Below are positions 26,181-35,132 of a DNA stretch of 64,000 nt, one piece after another. Under the pieces are notes generated by a model. That model saw nothing but the letters and a program-made list of their open reading frames with translations. It was not told the DNA's origin and made no database searches. Both the position numbers and the translations under genes were made by a program. Positions within the stretch are counted from its first letter, which is position 1; every line of letters begins with the position of its first letter. Source of the DNA: Polyangiaceae bacterium (lineage in GTDB: Bacteria > Myxococcota_A > Polyangia > Polyangiales > Polyangiaceae); NCBI GenBank assembly GCA_029266615.1, contig JAQSWN010000024.1, positions 21,448-85,447 of the forward strand. The letters are read 5' to 3'.

Positions 26181-28172
26181 TCAGGTGCCGAGCACGTGGC
26201 GCCGCAGCTCGGCGAGCTCGCGCTCGTAGCCGCCGGAGAGGATCGGGAAGCGACACCAGGTCTTCGGATCCAGGTTCTCGTCGTCGAAATGGAAGGAAGG
26301 CGCGTAGCGCTCCCGCTTCCACTGGTTGCGCGTGAAGAGTCGGAAAAAGCGCTCCAGCCAGGTGACGAGCTGGGGCGCGTCGTACTGCGGGAAGAGCACG
26401 TGCATCAGCTCGTACACTTCCACCGGCCCGCGCTTGTCCCGAATGGCCGCGCGCTCGATCGCGTCGAGCAGGTCGTACGGCATGAGGTCCCCCTCATCGG
26501 TCTGGTTTTCCGCGGCCGGGCGCAGCTCTGCGGTCGGCGCTTGAGCGGTAACGGCCGAGAGCGCGGCGATGGGGCCGAGCCCAGACGGCCCTTCTTGCTC
26601 GAGCCAAACCAGCCACTTTCTTAGATATGCTTTGTCGATCCCCGCTATCGGCGCGAGCCCGCCTGCGGTGTCGCCGTCCATGGTCGCGTAGCCGACGGCA
26701 GCCTCCGAGCGATTGCTGGTCGACAGCAGGAGCGCGCCGAACAGGTTGGCCAAGAGCCAGACGCTCGGGGCGCGAGTGCGCGCCTGGATGTTCTGCAGCG
26801 CGATGTCGTCGGTCTTCCAATCCAGCTCGCGGCCGAGCGCGACCTCCACCATGCCGATGTAGCCTTGGACCTGCGCGTCCACGTCGAGCTCCAAGTGGCG
26901 CGCGCCGATGCCCTCCGCCACGGTGCGCGCCGCGCGGCGCGTCACCTCCCCGCTGTTGCGCGTCGACTGGTACACGGTCGTCAGGAGCGCGTGCACGAGC
27001 TCGCGCGCGTCGTTCGCAGCGTTGACTCCCGGCACGTAGCCGAGCACGTCCTTGACGCCGGCGAGTCCGAGGTCGCGCAGGGCGAAGCCGGCCATGCACG
27101 CGCAGGCGCAAGCAATCGCGGCCGAGTCCGCCCCGCCCGACAGGGACACCACGAAGCCTCGCGATCGACTCTTGCGCACGTAGTCGAACAAGCCGAGCGC
27201 GAGCGCGCGCGCCAGCTCCTCTTCTTTGACGTTTGCGCCTTGTTCCCAGCTGCGGACCTCGAAGCCGATAGGGGTGGGGGCGAGCTTCGGGAAGGTGAAC
27301 GCCGCCGTGACCAGACTCCCGGGCGCTTCGCTCACGTTGGGCGAGAAGCCGGAAAGAGCGCCGTGACGAAGGCGAGGAAGCTCGAGATCCACGACCGCGC
27401 TGGTGAGCACGCCTTCCGCGAAGCCGAAGCGCGGCGACTCCGCCACCAACGCACCGCCAGAGGCGATGATCGCGTCGCCATCGTAGATGGCGCGACCAGC
27501 TTCGTTGCCGAGCAGGTTGGCATACAGGTACGTGACCCCGAAGGCCCGAGAGCCTTCCAACACCAAGCGGCGCCGCACGAGGTGTTTGCCGAACGCGAAG
27601 TGGCTGGCGGAGGGGTTACAGATCACGTCGACGCCCGAAAGCGCAAGCGCCGCGCCGCGCCGATCCGCCATCCACGCGTCTTCGCAGATCTCGAAGCCGA
27701 GCCGCACGCCCCCGCAGTCGAACACCACGTCCCCGAGGGGCAGCTCCTGCCCGCCTACGGAGGTGAACACGCGCGCCCCCGTCGGCCACGGCTTGAACCA
27801 GCGCGGCTCGTAGTGGATGCCGTCGCCGGCGAGCGCACGCTTGGCGACGAAGCCGCACAGCTTGCCGTCCACCGCGAGCGCGCACACGTTGTAGACGCCT
27901 TTCTGGTGCGCGAGCGGTAAGCCAAAGCTCACGATCATGCCGGGGGTCTCCGGCACCAGCGCGGCCAGCACTTGCAAAGCCGTTGCTCGCACCGAAGGCG
28001 AGAGGAACGCGTCTTCGCACCCGTAGCCGGTGATGCACAGCTCCGGCAGGCACAAGATGCTCACGCCTTCACTGCGGGCGCGGGCGAGCATCTCCCGGAT
28101 GCGGCGTTCGTTGCCGTCCCAGTCGAGGGGCGTCTGGTTCAACGTCGCGGCGGCGACTTTCACGAGCTGCAT
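26181..28172 (-). CDS. nadE: Glutamine-dependent NAD+ synthetase
   Basis: Makes NAD+ from deamido-NAD+, ATP and glutamine. The N-terminal nitrilase-type glutaminase domain (1-290) has its Glu53, Lys111 and Cys163 triad (GYGCEDAF, AKRALAG, FEICEDAW). The C-terminal synthetase (about 320-640) has the pyrophosphatase P-loop SLSGGADS (343-350), followed by STRNSGE and a conserved YATMDGDTAGGLAPI. 663 residues is normal for the two-domain form. Cytosolic, monocistronic, with a 6-bp dyad in its upstream region. Confidence 0.95.
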   Translation of the reverse strand: MQLVKVAAATLNQTPLDWDGNERRIREMLARARSEGVSILCLPELCITGYGCEDAFLSPSVRATALQVLAALVPETPGMIVSFGLPLAHQKGVYNVCALAVDGKLCGFVAKRALAGDGIHYEPRWFKPWPTGARVFTSVGGQELPLGDVVFDCGGVRLGFEICEDAWMADRRGAALALSGVDVICNPSASHFAFGKHLVRRRLVLEGSRAFGVTYLYANLLGNEAGRAIYDGDAIIASGGALVAESPRFGFAEGVLTSAVVDLELPRLRHGALSGFSPNVSEAPGSLVTAAFTFPKLAPTPIGFEVRSWEQGANVKEEELARALALGLFDYVRKSRSRGFVVSLSGGADSAAIACACACMAGFALRDLGLAGVKDVLGYVPGVNAANDARELVHALLTTVYQSTRNSGEVTRRAARTVAEGIGARHLELDVDAQVQGYIGMVEVALGRELDWKTDDIALQNIQARTRAPSVWLLANLFGALLLSTSNRSEAAVGYATMDGDTAGGLAPIAGIDKAYLRKWLVWLEQEGPSGLGPIAALSAVTAQAPTAELRPAAENQTDEGDLMPYDLLDAIERAAIRDKRGPVEVYELMHVLFPQYDAPQLVTWLERFFRLFTRNQWKRERYAPSFHFDDENLDPKTWCRFPILSGGYERELAELRRHVLGT

Positions 28173-28207
28173 GGCGACGGAAGCTTAGCGCACGCCCGGT
28201 GCATGCG

Positions 28208-28224
28208 GAAATCATTGAGATTTC
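28208..28224. promoter_or_regulatory. GAAATC-N5-GATTTC dyad upstream of nadE
   Basis: A perfect 6-bp inverted repeat with a 5-nt centre, 36 nt upstream of the nadE start, in an unusually AT-rich spacer shared with the divergent 2-TM gene. It could be an operator for either gene; the regulator is unknown. Confidence 0.35.
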
Positions 28225-28275
28225 TAGTAAAACCGGCCGCCCGCACACCGTAACAATTATGCTCCCGCCACACTC

Positions 28276-28590
28276 ATGGCCGAAGAGCTCGTCGTCACCA
28301 CCAAACCGAACCTCTTGCGCCGGCGCGGCATCGAGGTCGCCGTCGGCACCCTTTCGGGCTTGGTCCTCGCTTGTCTGTTCGGCCCGCAGTTGGTGAGCCT
28401 CCAATACAAGCCGCTCAGCGGCTCCGCCACGATCCAATGCGGCAATGACGTGACCGCGGCGCTCAGCGAGCTCGTCAAGCTCCAGCTCATCGCGGGCGTG
28501 GTCGGCGGCTTCCTTCTATTGCTCATGTCGTTCTTCTTCCGCCGCATGCTGCGAAAGCGACGCGAGGCGCGGGCGGTGCCTAGCGCATGA
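28276..28590 (+). CDS. Small two-helix membrane protein
   Basis: 104 residues with two transmembrane helices (about 22-40 and 70-90) and basic ends (LLRRRG; RRMLRKRREAR). The loop between them has one Cys (IQCGND). No family recognised. Its stop overlaps the start of the next gene (ATGA), so the two are translationally coupled and probably act together. Confidence 0.65.
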   Translation: MAEELVVTTKPNLLRRRGIEVAVGTLSGLVLACLFGPQLVSLQYKPLSGSATIQCGNDVTAALSELVKLQLIAGVVGGFLLLLMSFFFRRMLRKRREARAVPSA

Positions 28591-29543
28591 AGAGCTGGGC
28601 GGTCGCGGTCTCTAGCTTGGCCATCGCGGGGGCCTTGGTCGGCGCCGGTCTGCTCGGTGTTCGCGCGCAGGCCAACGCCGAGAGCGCTTCCAATGCGCTC
28701 GTTCTCGCCGAGCGCGCGTCCTTGAGCCAAACCAAGCGAGCGGCGCCGGCCACCGAACGCGTCGCAGAAGCGGCACCCTCCCCTGCTCCTTCCCCTGCTC
28801 CCGCACTGGCCGCACCCGTCAGCTTCCGCCAGACCTCGACCTACAACGGCGCGCCCGTGTACGTGCCGCAAGACTGCCAAGGACCGTACGACCTCGTCCT
28901 GCACTTTCACGGGGTGCACACGCTCGTGCGCGACAAGCTGCAAAGCGCTGGTATTCCCGCGGTACTGGCCGTTTTCAACGCGGGTAACGGCGCCGAGAAG
29001 TACTCGCAAGCCTACCAGGCGACAGGCACGTTGAGCTCGCTCTTGCGCCAGATCGAGTCCGCGGTCGCGCCCCTGTGCGGAGGCGAAGACAACAAGCCGC
29101 GCCGCATTGCGCTGCTGGGCTTCAGCGCCGGCTACGCGGCGGTGGAGAAGCTGCTGAGCCGTGCGGAAGACCGCGAGCGCGTGGACGCGGCGCTCCTCGC
29201 CGACGGGCTGCATGCCGGTTTCACGGACGTGCTGAAGCGGCAGATGGCACCCAACGCGCTCCAAGCTTTTCGCGACTTCGGAGAGCAGGCCAAGCAGGGG
29301 AAGAAGCTGCTCGCCATCACCCACTCGAGCATCATGACCGACGGCTACGCCAGCACCACCGAGTGCTCGCGTTACTTGCTCACCGCGCTCGACGTACCCA
29401 TCGAGGGCGACTTGGTGAGCGGAAAGTCGGGCGACTTTTCGGTAGAGGGCTCGGCCGGGAACGACAAGACCGCGCACATCGTGCAGTTCCGCCAGATGGA
29501 CGCCACGCTCCTCGGCAAGCTGCGCGCGCGCTGGTCGCGTTGA
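28587..29543 (+). CDS. Exported alpha/beta-hydrolase-like protein
   Basis: 318 residues with an N-terminal signal or anchor (1-30) and a Pro/Ala linker (about 65-85). The hydrolase domain starts with YDLVLHFHGVHTL. The nucleophile elbow is GFSAGYAA, and an acidic residue follows in LLADGLHAGF. A candidate catalytic His occurs in ITHSSIM or TAHIVQF. It belongs loosely to the esterase-like part of the superfamily; the substrate is unknown. Coupled by 4-nt overlaps to the genes on both sides. Confidence 0.7.
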   Translation: MKSWAVAVSSLAIAGALVGAGLLGVRAQANAESASNALVLAERASLSQTKRAAPATERVAEAAPSPAPSPAPALAAPVSFRQTSTYNGAPVYVPQDCQGPYDLVLHFHGVHTLVRDKLQSAGIPAVLAVFNAGNGAEKYSQAYQATGTLSSLLRQIESAVAPLCGGEDNKPRRIALLGFSAGYAAVEKLLSRAEDRERVDAALLADGLHAGFTDVLKRQMAPNALQAFRDFGEQAKQGKKLLAITHSSIMTDGYASTTECSRYLLTALDVPIEGDLVSGKSGDFSVEGSAGNDKTAHIVQFRQMDATLLGKLRARWSR

Positions 29544-29998
29544 GCACGGACTTTCACCTCGAGCCGGCTCGGGCCGAAGACTTGGACGAGCTCGTGGCGC
29601 TGCGCATCGCGGCCATGCGGGAGAGCTTGACCGCCATCGGCCGCTTCGACCCCATGCGCGCTCGGGAGCGCTTCGCGAACGGCTTCGAGCCGGCGTGGAC
29701 CCGGCACATCGTCGTGGCGGGGGTGCGCGTCGGGTTCGTGGTGTTGAAACCTCAGGCAGACGGCCTACTGCTCGATCACCTCTACGTGAGCCCGGGCGAG
29801 CAAGGCCGCGGATTGGGCGGCGCCGTGCTGGGTCGTATCCTCGCGGAGGCGGACGACCGCGGCCTTTCGCTCATGGTAGGGGCGCTGCGCACCAGCCGGG
29901 CCAATCGCTTCTACGAGCGCCACGGCTTCATTCTGGATGGTGAGGGAGAGTGGGATCTTTATTACCGGCGAGCGCCTTGCGTTCGCCCGTCACCGTGA
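29540..29998 (+). CDS. GNAT-family N-acetyltransferase
   Basis: 152 residues from TTG 29540, which overlaps the upstream stop (TTGA), giving coupled translation. The acetyl-CoA-binding segment is LYVSPGEQGRGLGGAVLG, and the C-terminal NRFYERHGF is a GNAT hallmark. Substrate unknown. Third gene of the operon starting at 28276. Confidence 0.87.
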   Translation: MSTDFHLEPARAEDLDELVALRIAAMRESLTAIGRFDPMRARERFANGFEPAWTRHIVVAGVRVGFVVLKPQADGLLLDHLYVSPGEQGRGLGGAVLGRILAEADDRGLSLMVGALRTSRANRFYERHGFILDGEGEWDLYYRRAPCVRPSP

Positions 29999-30061
29999 TA
30001 ACTGTCAACGCAGTGACGCGCTCCGTGATGCACCACCATCTCTGAAGCGCCGCCGGGCAAA

Positions 30062-30097
30062 GGCTCCGTGCGGCACGCAGAGGTCGTGTCCGGAGCC
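30062..30097 (+). promoter_or_regulatory. Hairpin in the leader of the HisRS-like gene
   Basis: GGCTCCG (30062-30068) pairs with CGGAGCC (30091-30097), and inside it CACG pairs with CGTG around a short loop. No T-run follows, so a simple terminator is doubtful. It lies about 70 nt before the HisRS-like start and could be a leader structure. Confidence 0.35.
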
Positions 30098-30166
30098 AGC
30101 CGAAAATTTCGCTGTTTTCGCTCCGGGCGCGGGTCTCGTTACCGACCCCCACCAGGAGAAACGAAC

Positions 30167-30794
30167 ATGTTGAGAGGCACCCGAATCATTCAAGGCCGAG
30201 AAGCAACGCGCTATGTGCGCCTGACCGACGAGCTCCGGAGGTTACTTCACCGGCGCTGGCTATGAGGAGGTCATCGTTCCCGCGCTGTGGGAGCAGCAAA
30301 CCTTCATCGAGAAAGGCGGCCCGGAAATCGTGCAGCAAATGTACGCCTTTCTCGACAAAAAACAGCGCTCCATCTGCCTCGTTCCCGAGGTCACCGGACT
30401 CCTTCAGGAGACGTACAACCGTGACTGGGCGAAGCGGGAGAGAGGCCCCAAACGCGTCTTCTACGTCGCGCGCTGCTACCGTTACGAGCGCCCCCAAGCG
30501 GGGCGCTACCGCGAGTTCACGCAGGTTGGTGTCGAGCTCTTCGGTGGCCGGGCCCCGAGCGATCGGCAAGAAGTGGAGCGACTGCTCGTCGACGCATTGG
30601 ACGGAGCCGGCGTTCGGTACGAGCTGGACCGCGAGGTGAAGCGTGGCCTCGGCTACTACGTCGAGGACGGCTTCGAAGCGCGCTGTCCGGAGCTGGGCGC
30701 GCAGCAGCAGGTGGCTGGCGGCGGTCGTTACGCGGAAGGCATCGGCTGGGCCATCGGCCTCGACCGGCTGCTTTTTGCTCTGGGGAAACCTTGA
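30167..30794 (+). pseudogene. Stand-alone HisRS-like catalytic domain, one-base frameshift
   Basis: Starts at ATG 30167 with an excellent AGGAG nine bases upstream (MLRGTRIIQGREATRYVRL). Near 30240 the frame reads LRRLLHRRWL-stop, while the +1 frame continues the protein as YFTGAGYEEVIVPALW. One extra T in AGGTTACTTC explains it. The rest (to 30794) has class II motif 2 (FYVARCYRYERPQAGRYREFTQ), a HisA-like RGLGYY (RGLDYY in true HisRS) and AGGGRYAEG plus GWAIGLDRLL. Repaired, it would be about 208 residues, half a normal HisRS, without insertion or anticodon-binding domains. It may be a paralogue that modifies something other than tRNA. The frameshift may be real decay, a sequencing error or recoding. 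Confidence 0.75.
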
Positions 30795-30802
30795 AAGCGC
30801 GC

Positions 30803-31738
30803 TTACTGGCGGACGGAGCTCTTGGCGAATTTGCGCACGCCGGCGAGGCAGCTGCGCACCGCCTGAGAGAGCTGAGCGGCATCGATCGGCTTGTGAAGCA
30901 CGGGCCCCGCGAAGGTGGCGAGGAAGCTCATGACCGACGGCGTGCCGGACGCGCCCGTCGCGACGGCGAAGCGCTGGCGAAAGGATGGCTCCGCCGCCAC
31001 GGCGCGTTGGTAAACCTCGATACCCGAAATGTCGGGAAGCAGCATGTCGCACACGACCGCGTCCGGCGGCGTGTCCGACAGTATGCGGCGCAAGGCTTGC
31101 CCGCCGGAGAGCGCAAATTCTATCGACATGTCGTCGTTTTGTAGGTGACGACGGAAGCCGGACAGCACGCTCATGTCGTCATCGACGAGCAACACCGTCG
31201 GCGCGTCTAACCTGAGGGTGCCGCTCGCGCGGCGCGCGGCGCTCAAACCGCTGGCGGAGTCGCTCGCGGAACCAGAGGTAGGCGCCGCCGCCAAGCGCGT
31301 GCTGCTCATCCTTTCATCGCCGGAGGTGACGATCGCGGCGCGCATGTTACCGCTGTTGGGCGAGCGCTTGAGCCAGCGCGCGACCTCGCGCACCAGCCCG
31401 AACGGGTCCCCGCTCTTCTGCATGAAGCCGTGCGCGCCCGCGGTCGTGACCTTCGCTCGCAGCACCTCCGCCGAGAGGCTCGAGTGCAAGAGCACGATCG
31501 TATCGCTCGTGGGCGCCGCTTTACCGAGCACGCTCACGATGGTGTCCCCGCCGAGGCCCGGCATGTTGACGTCCATCAAAACCAGGTCGGGCTTTTCGTG
31601 GAGGATCAAGGCCACGCATCCGGCAGGTCGATCGTGGGTCACCACGTCGTAACCAGCGCCTTCGAGGGCGCTCTTCGTGACTTCGAGGACTATCTCGCTG
31701 TCGTCGATGACTACGATTTTTGGTTTGCGAAGCGACAC
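30803..31738 (-). CDS. frzZ: Two-receiver-domain response regulator, FrzZ-like
   Basis: 311 residues made of two CheY-like receivers joined by a Ser/Ala linker (about 125-178). Receiver 1: IDDSE, phosphoacceptor Asp56 (LVLMDVNMPG), Lys108. Receiver 2: LLVDDDM, Asp231 (VVCDMLLPDISG), Lys283 (HKPID). There is no output domain. In Myxococcus xanthus, FrzZ has this architecture and is encoded divergently from the frz operon, as here. FrzZ receives phosphate from FrzE and acts on the polarity module that triggers gliding reversals. The call rests on architecture plus synteny. Confidence 0.75.
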   Translation of the reverse strand: MSLRKPKIVVIDDSEIVLEVTKSALEGAGYDVVTHDRPAGCVALILHEKPDLVLMDVNMPGLGGDTIVSVLGKAAPTSDTIVLLHSSLSAEVLRAKVTTAGAHGFMQKSGDPFGLVREVARWLKRSPNSGNMRAAIVTSGDERMSSTRLAAAPTSGSASDSASGLSAARRASGTLRLDAPTVLLVDDDMSVLSGFRRHLQNDDMSIEFALSGGQALRRILSDTPPDAVVCDMLLPDISGIEVYQRAVAAEPSFRQRFAVATGASGTPSVMSFLATFAGPVLHKPIDAAQLSQAVRSCLAGVRKFAKSSVRQ

Positions 31739-32183
31739 GTCACTGCTTTCCGCTCGCGCTCTGCGCTCGATGTCCGAATGCTGGCTTCATTAACCGCCCC
31801 TTGCTCGGCTCGGTCAACACTCGCTCGTAGTGCTAGAGCGATTCATCTAAGTACCAGTCCCGAGCGACCCGCCCCCCGCCTCACCGACCTTTGTACGTCT
31901 GGATTCGTCCGGGACTTAAGTCAGCCGCTGAGCCTGAGGAGCCCCGAAACGTAGGAAACAGCCCACCGTTGTCGACACTATCCTCGGGCCTGCCACCTCC
32001 CCCGCCTGGGAGGCGAATGACTTCACGCCCATCGTGTGGCCTCCGCCCCCACGATCGAGTTGGCTACGCCAGCAAGTTTTCCACCGCCCGCGAGTGGATG
32101 ATACCGTGACCGCTCTGCTGGGCGGCAATCATCACCCGTAGGGTAATACAGCTCCGGCGGCGAGGCACAAACAGGGTCGGACC
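31739..32183. promoter_or_regulatory. Divergent intergenic region of the Frz-type locus
   Basis: 445 nt between the two-receiver gene (leftwards) and the first CheW gene (rightwards). I see no gene in it. It holds a perfect 6-bp dyad, CCTCCC-N6-GGGAGG (31996-32013), about 170 nt before the CheW start. No consensus promoter is obvious. Confidence 0.45.
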
Positions 32184-32657
32184 ATGATGCGAGCGTTCGT
32201 GCCCGCGAGAATCGCACAGGCTTGGGTGCTGCTAGACGCCGAGCACATCAGGGAGATCTTGGGCGCCGAAGCCTGGCTCCCCATCCCGGGTGCTCGGGCA
32301 GAAATGCCGGGCGTCATCGCGTGGCGCGGCCGTGCGATCCCAGTCGTGGATCTGGCGGCGCCTTTCGGGTCCGAGCGCCTCGGCCCGGGGGAGCAGCGAG
32401 CCCGGACCCTGATCGCGTCGGTGGCCGATAGCATCGTGGCGGTGCCGGTAGACGCGGCGCGCGAGGTCCACACGTTCGCCGGCTCGGAGCTGAAGCCGGT
32501 TGCCATCACGCAGCTGCCCTACGCCGCCGCGGAAGCAGAGCTGTTCGAGCGCGTGCTGGCTGTCGTCGATCTTCCGCGCTTCGTGGCCGAAATTCTGGGC
32601 GGCGCCACGCCCGAGCTGGGACGCGAAGGAATGAGCCCGCATGTCAGCGCCGACTGA
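32184..32657 (+). CDS. frzA: CheW-type coupling protein, FrzA-like
   Basis: 157 residues, a single CheW domain (PGVIAWRGRAIPVVDLAAPF is the typical core). CheW bridges receptor and histidine kinase. First gene of a six-gene operon in the order CheW, CheW-like, MCP, CheA-REC, CheB, CheR-TPR. It overlaps the next gene by 17 nt. Confidence 0.85.
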   Translation: MMRAFVPARIAQAWVLLDAEHIREILGAEAWLPIPGARAEMPGVIAWRGRAIPVVDLAAPFGSERLGPGEQRARTLIASVADSIVAVPVDAAREVHTFAGSELKPVAITQLPYAAAEAELFERVLAVVDLPRFVAEILGGATPELGREGMSPHVSAD

Positions 32658-33087
32658 GCCCGCCCCACGGCCGACGACGCTGCTCACGGTGCAGGCTGGC
32701 GGCGGCTGCTGGGCCATCCCCAGCGCGGCTGTCACCAACGTGGAGCGTCTGACCGCGGGCTCGCCGAGCGACGCCCCGGACGCGCTCGGTCTACTGGGCC
32801 TGACTCCGCTCGGCGAAGAGGCGGCGCGCCGCATCGTCGTCGTGCGCGCCGCCGGTGAGCAAGCTCGTATCCTGGTGAGCGGCGACATCGCTCTCGTCGA
32901 GGCGGCGCCGAGCGAGCTCTTGCCACTTCCGCGCGAGCTTCGTACGGCCGCGCCGCTGGTGAGTCATGTCGCGGTGCTCTCCGGCCGTCCCGCGCTCTTC
33001 GTGGTGTCACCGGAGCGCCTGCTGCGCGCGGCGCGGGACACCGCTCTGTTCAACGACACCGACGCCGATCGAGGAACCTCATGCTGA
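32641..33087 (+). CDS. frzB: Divergent CheW-like protein, FrzB-like
   Basis: 148 residues with a weak CheW fold (TLLTVQAGGGCWAIPSAAVTNVERL, RPALFVVSPERLL). The central loop that contacts the kinase is not well conserved. In M. xanthus the second gene, frzB, also encodes a divergent CheW. It overlaps genes on both sides (17 and 7 nt), so translation is coupled. Confidence 0.7.
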   Translation: MSAPTEPAPRPTTLLTVQAGGGCWAIPSAAVTNVERLTAGSPSDAPDALGLLGLTPLGEEAARRIVVVRAAGEQARILVSGDIALVEAAPSELLPLPRELRTAAPLVSHVAVLSGRPALFVVSPERLLRAARDTALFNDTDADRGTSC

Positions 33088-35132
33088 AGACCCTGACTCT
33101 GAGAGCCACCCTGACCTACGCGGTCCTGGATCTGCTCTTCGCCCCATTCGTCATCCTGGCGTTCTCGCTCCTGCTCGGAAGCGTCAATTCCTCCGATCCG
33201 ATGCTCCTGCTCGCGGGGCTCACGGTGGTAAAAATCGCGGCCTGGGCCGGGTACCTCAGCTACCAGCTGTCTCCCTGGGAACGATTCGACCGCACCTCGA
33301 AGAAGGGGCGCAGCGCCGAGCTCGTGCAGCGCGCCGATCGCGCGTTGCAGAGCTTGCCGCTCCGCTTCGCGATCTTCTACGGCTTGACGTGGATCGTCAC
33401 CTACGGAGCCGCTTTCTTGATCGTGAAAGGCTACGGTCCCGAGCGCGCGCCGCTGCCACCTCAGGCCGACAACGCGATCGCCATCTTGTGCCTCGCCGTG
33501 TTCTTCGGTGGATTTGCGTTCGCGTACCCGCTCGCCTCGACCGTGACTTCGGACGCGGCCAGCGAGTGCTCGGCCCTCGCGCGCGCGGGCGGCTACTCGC
33601 TGGATCGCAGCCCCAGCTCGCTCCAGCTGCGAATAGCGGTCGTCGCGATGTCCCTCAGCCTTGGGCCGATGTTGTGGATGGTCGCGCTCGGCTACATGAA
33701 GCAGGTGGAGAGCAGTCACGAGGAGCGCGTGGTTCAGGCGCAGGTCTACAGCAGCGAGCTGGCGCTGGCCACGGCCCAGCTGGGCGCGACGGAGAGCGCG
33801 GTTTCGTTGCTGGAGCGCTTCGAAAAGCGCGGCATAGACGGGCTGATCTTGAGTTCCGGCGCTGCCGAAGGCGTGGAAGCCGCGACGCGTCTGCTGGCCG
33901 CGGATCCAGGTCTGGGGCGCTGGCTGCAAACCCAGTCGGCCCGCGTCAATTCGGCAACGCGGGCTCGCATCGATCTGCCGAACGTCGTTTCGTTTCATCG
34001 CGTCGATCCCAGCCGCGTCGCCGTCATCGTGCACTCCGCTCCCGTGGCGGCGTCCTCGAGCTTCGTTTGGAGCTCGGTCGTGTTCACGATCCTGGTCTGC
34101 GTCTGGGCACCGGTGTGCGCGTACGCGCTAGGTCGCGCCGTCTCCCGCCCAATCGGAAAGTTGACCGCGATTTCGCGGCGCATCGTCGAGCAAGGCGACC
34201 TCAAGGAGATCGGCACCGTCGCGGTGTCGACCAACGACGAAATCGGGGTCTTGACGGACAAGGTGAACGACGTCTTGGATCTGATGCGCGACGTGAGCGT
34301 CGCCGCGCACGCCATCGCCAAGGGCGACTTGCGAGCCGTGGTCCAAGGCACGGGCGAGCTACCCGACTCCTTCCGCGGCATGTTGGAGAGCCTCCATGGC
34401 ATGGTGACGCAAATACGCGAGACGTCTGTCGATCTAGCGAGCGCGGCCGCAGAGATCTTCGCCGCCTCGCAAGAGCAAGAAGCTGCGGCCGCGTCGCAGT
34501 CGAGCGCGATGGTCGAAATCAGTCGCACCATGGACTCGCTGTCCGAGTCCGCAGCGCACGTGTCGGACGCCGTACAGGGGGTGCTCGGCAACGCGGAGCG
34601 CACGCTGCACAATACGGACGACATGGTCCGCCGCATCGGCGAGCTCACCGGCCACGCCAATCGCATCGGCGAAATCCTCGAGGTGATTCGAGACATCGCC
34701 GATCGCAGCGACCTCTTGGCGCTGAACGGATCTCTGGAAGCGAGCCACGCCGGGGAGGGCGGCCGCGGCTTCGCGCTCGTAGCGAGCGAGATGCGCCGAC
34801 TGGCGGAGCGCGTCACCGCCTCCGTGTCGGACGTGAAGAAGCTGGTCTCGGACATTCGCGACTCGGGCTCCTCGACCGTGATGGCCACCGAAGAGAGCAA
34901 GAAGCTGGCGGAGGGAACCACGGACGCGGCGCGGCAAATAACGTTCGTGACCCAGCAACAGCGCAGCGGCACCGAGCAGGTATCGCAGAGCATCAAGGGC
35001 ATCGCGGACGTCGTGTCCCAGGCCGTGAGCGCGACCTCGCAGACGCGCACGTCGGCGCAAGGTCTGAAAACGCAAGCCGACAAGCTCTCGGCATTGGTCA
35101 AGCGCTTCGAGCTGACCGCGGAGGCTCCATGA
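33081..35132 (+). CDS. Methyl-accepting chemotaxis protein in the frzCD position, polytopic
   Basis: 683 residues. About six transmembrane helices are predicted by eye (roughly 12-34, 40-62, 93-115, 130-152, 183-205, 325-350), with a soluble region of about 115 residues between the fifth and sixth. One or two HAMP units follow (about 350-455), then the signalling domain. Its hairpin tip, IADRSDLLALNGSLEASHAGEGGRGFALVASEMRR in two halves around residue 560, fits the family. M. xanthus FrzCD is cytoplasmic without membrane helices, so the receptor differs although the gene order is the same. Overlaps frzB by 7 nt and the CheA gene by 4 nt. Confidence 0.88.
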   Translation: MLKTLTLRATLTYAVLDLLFAPFVILAFSLLLGSVNSSDPMLLLAGLTVVKIAAWAGYLSYQLSPWERFDRTSKKGRSAELVQRADRALQSLPLRFAIFYGLTWIVTYGAAFLIVKGYGPERAPLPPQADNAIAILCLAVFFGGFAFAYPLASTVTSDAASECSALARAGGYSLDRSPSSLQLRIAVVAMSLSLGPMLWMVALGYMKQVESSHEERVVQAQVYSSELALATAQLGATESAVSLLERFEKRGIDGLILSSGAAEGVEAATRLLAADPGLGRWLQTQSARVNSATRARIDLPNVVSFHRVDPSRVAVIVHSAPVAASSSFVWSSVVFTILVCVWAPVCAYALGRAVSRPIGKLTAISRRIVEQGDLKEIGTVAVSTNDEIGVLTDKVNDVLDLMRDVSVAAHAIAKGDLRAVVQGTGELPDSFRGMLESLHGMVTQIRETSVDLASAAAEIFAASQEQEAAAASQSSAMVEISRTMDSLSESAAHVSDAVQGVLGNAERTLHNTDDMVRRIGELTGHANRIGEILEVIRDIADRSDLLALNGSLEASHAGEGGRGFALVASEMRRLAERVTASVSDVKKLVSDIRDSGSSTVMATEESKKLAEGTTDAARQITFVTQQQRSGTEQVSQSIKGIADVVSQAVSATSQTRTSAQGLKTQADKLSALVKRFELTAEAP

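Noticed and set aside
32966..35128. Upstream extension of the FrzE frame
   Set aside because: Shadow of the MCP gene; the HPt domain starts right after ATG 35129.
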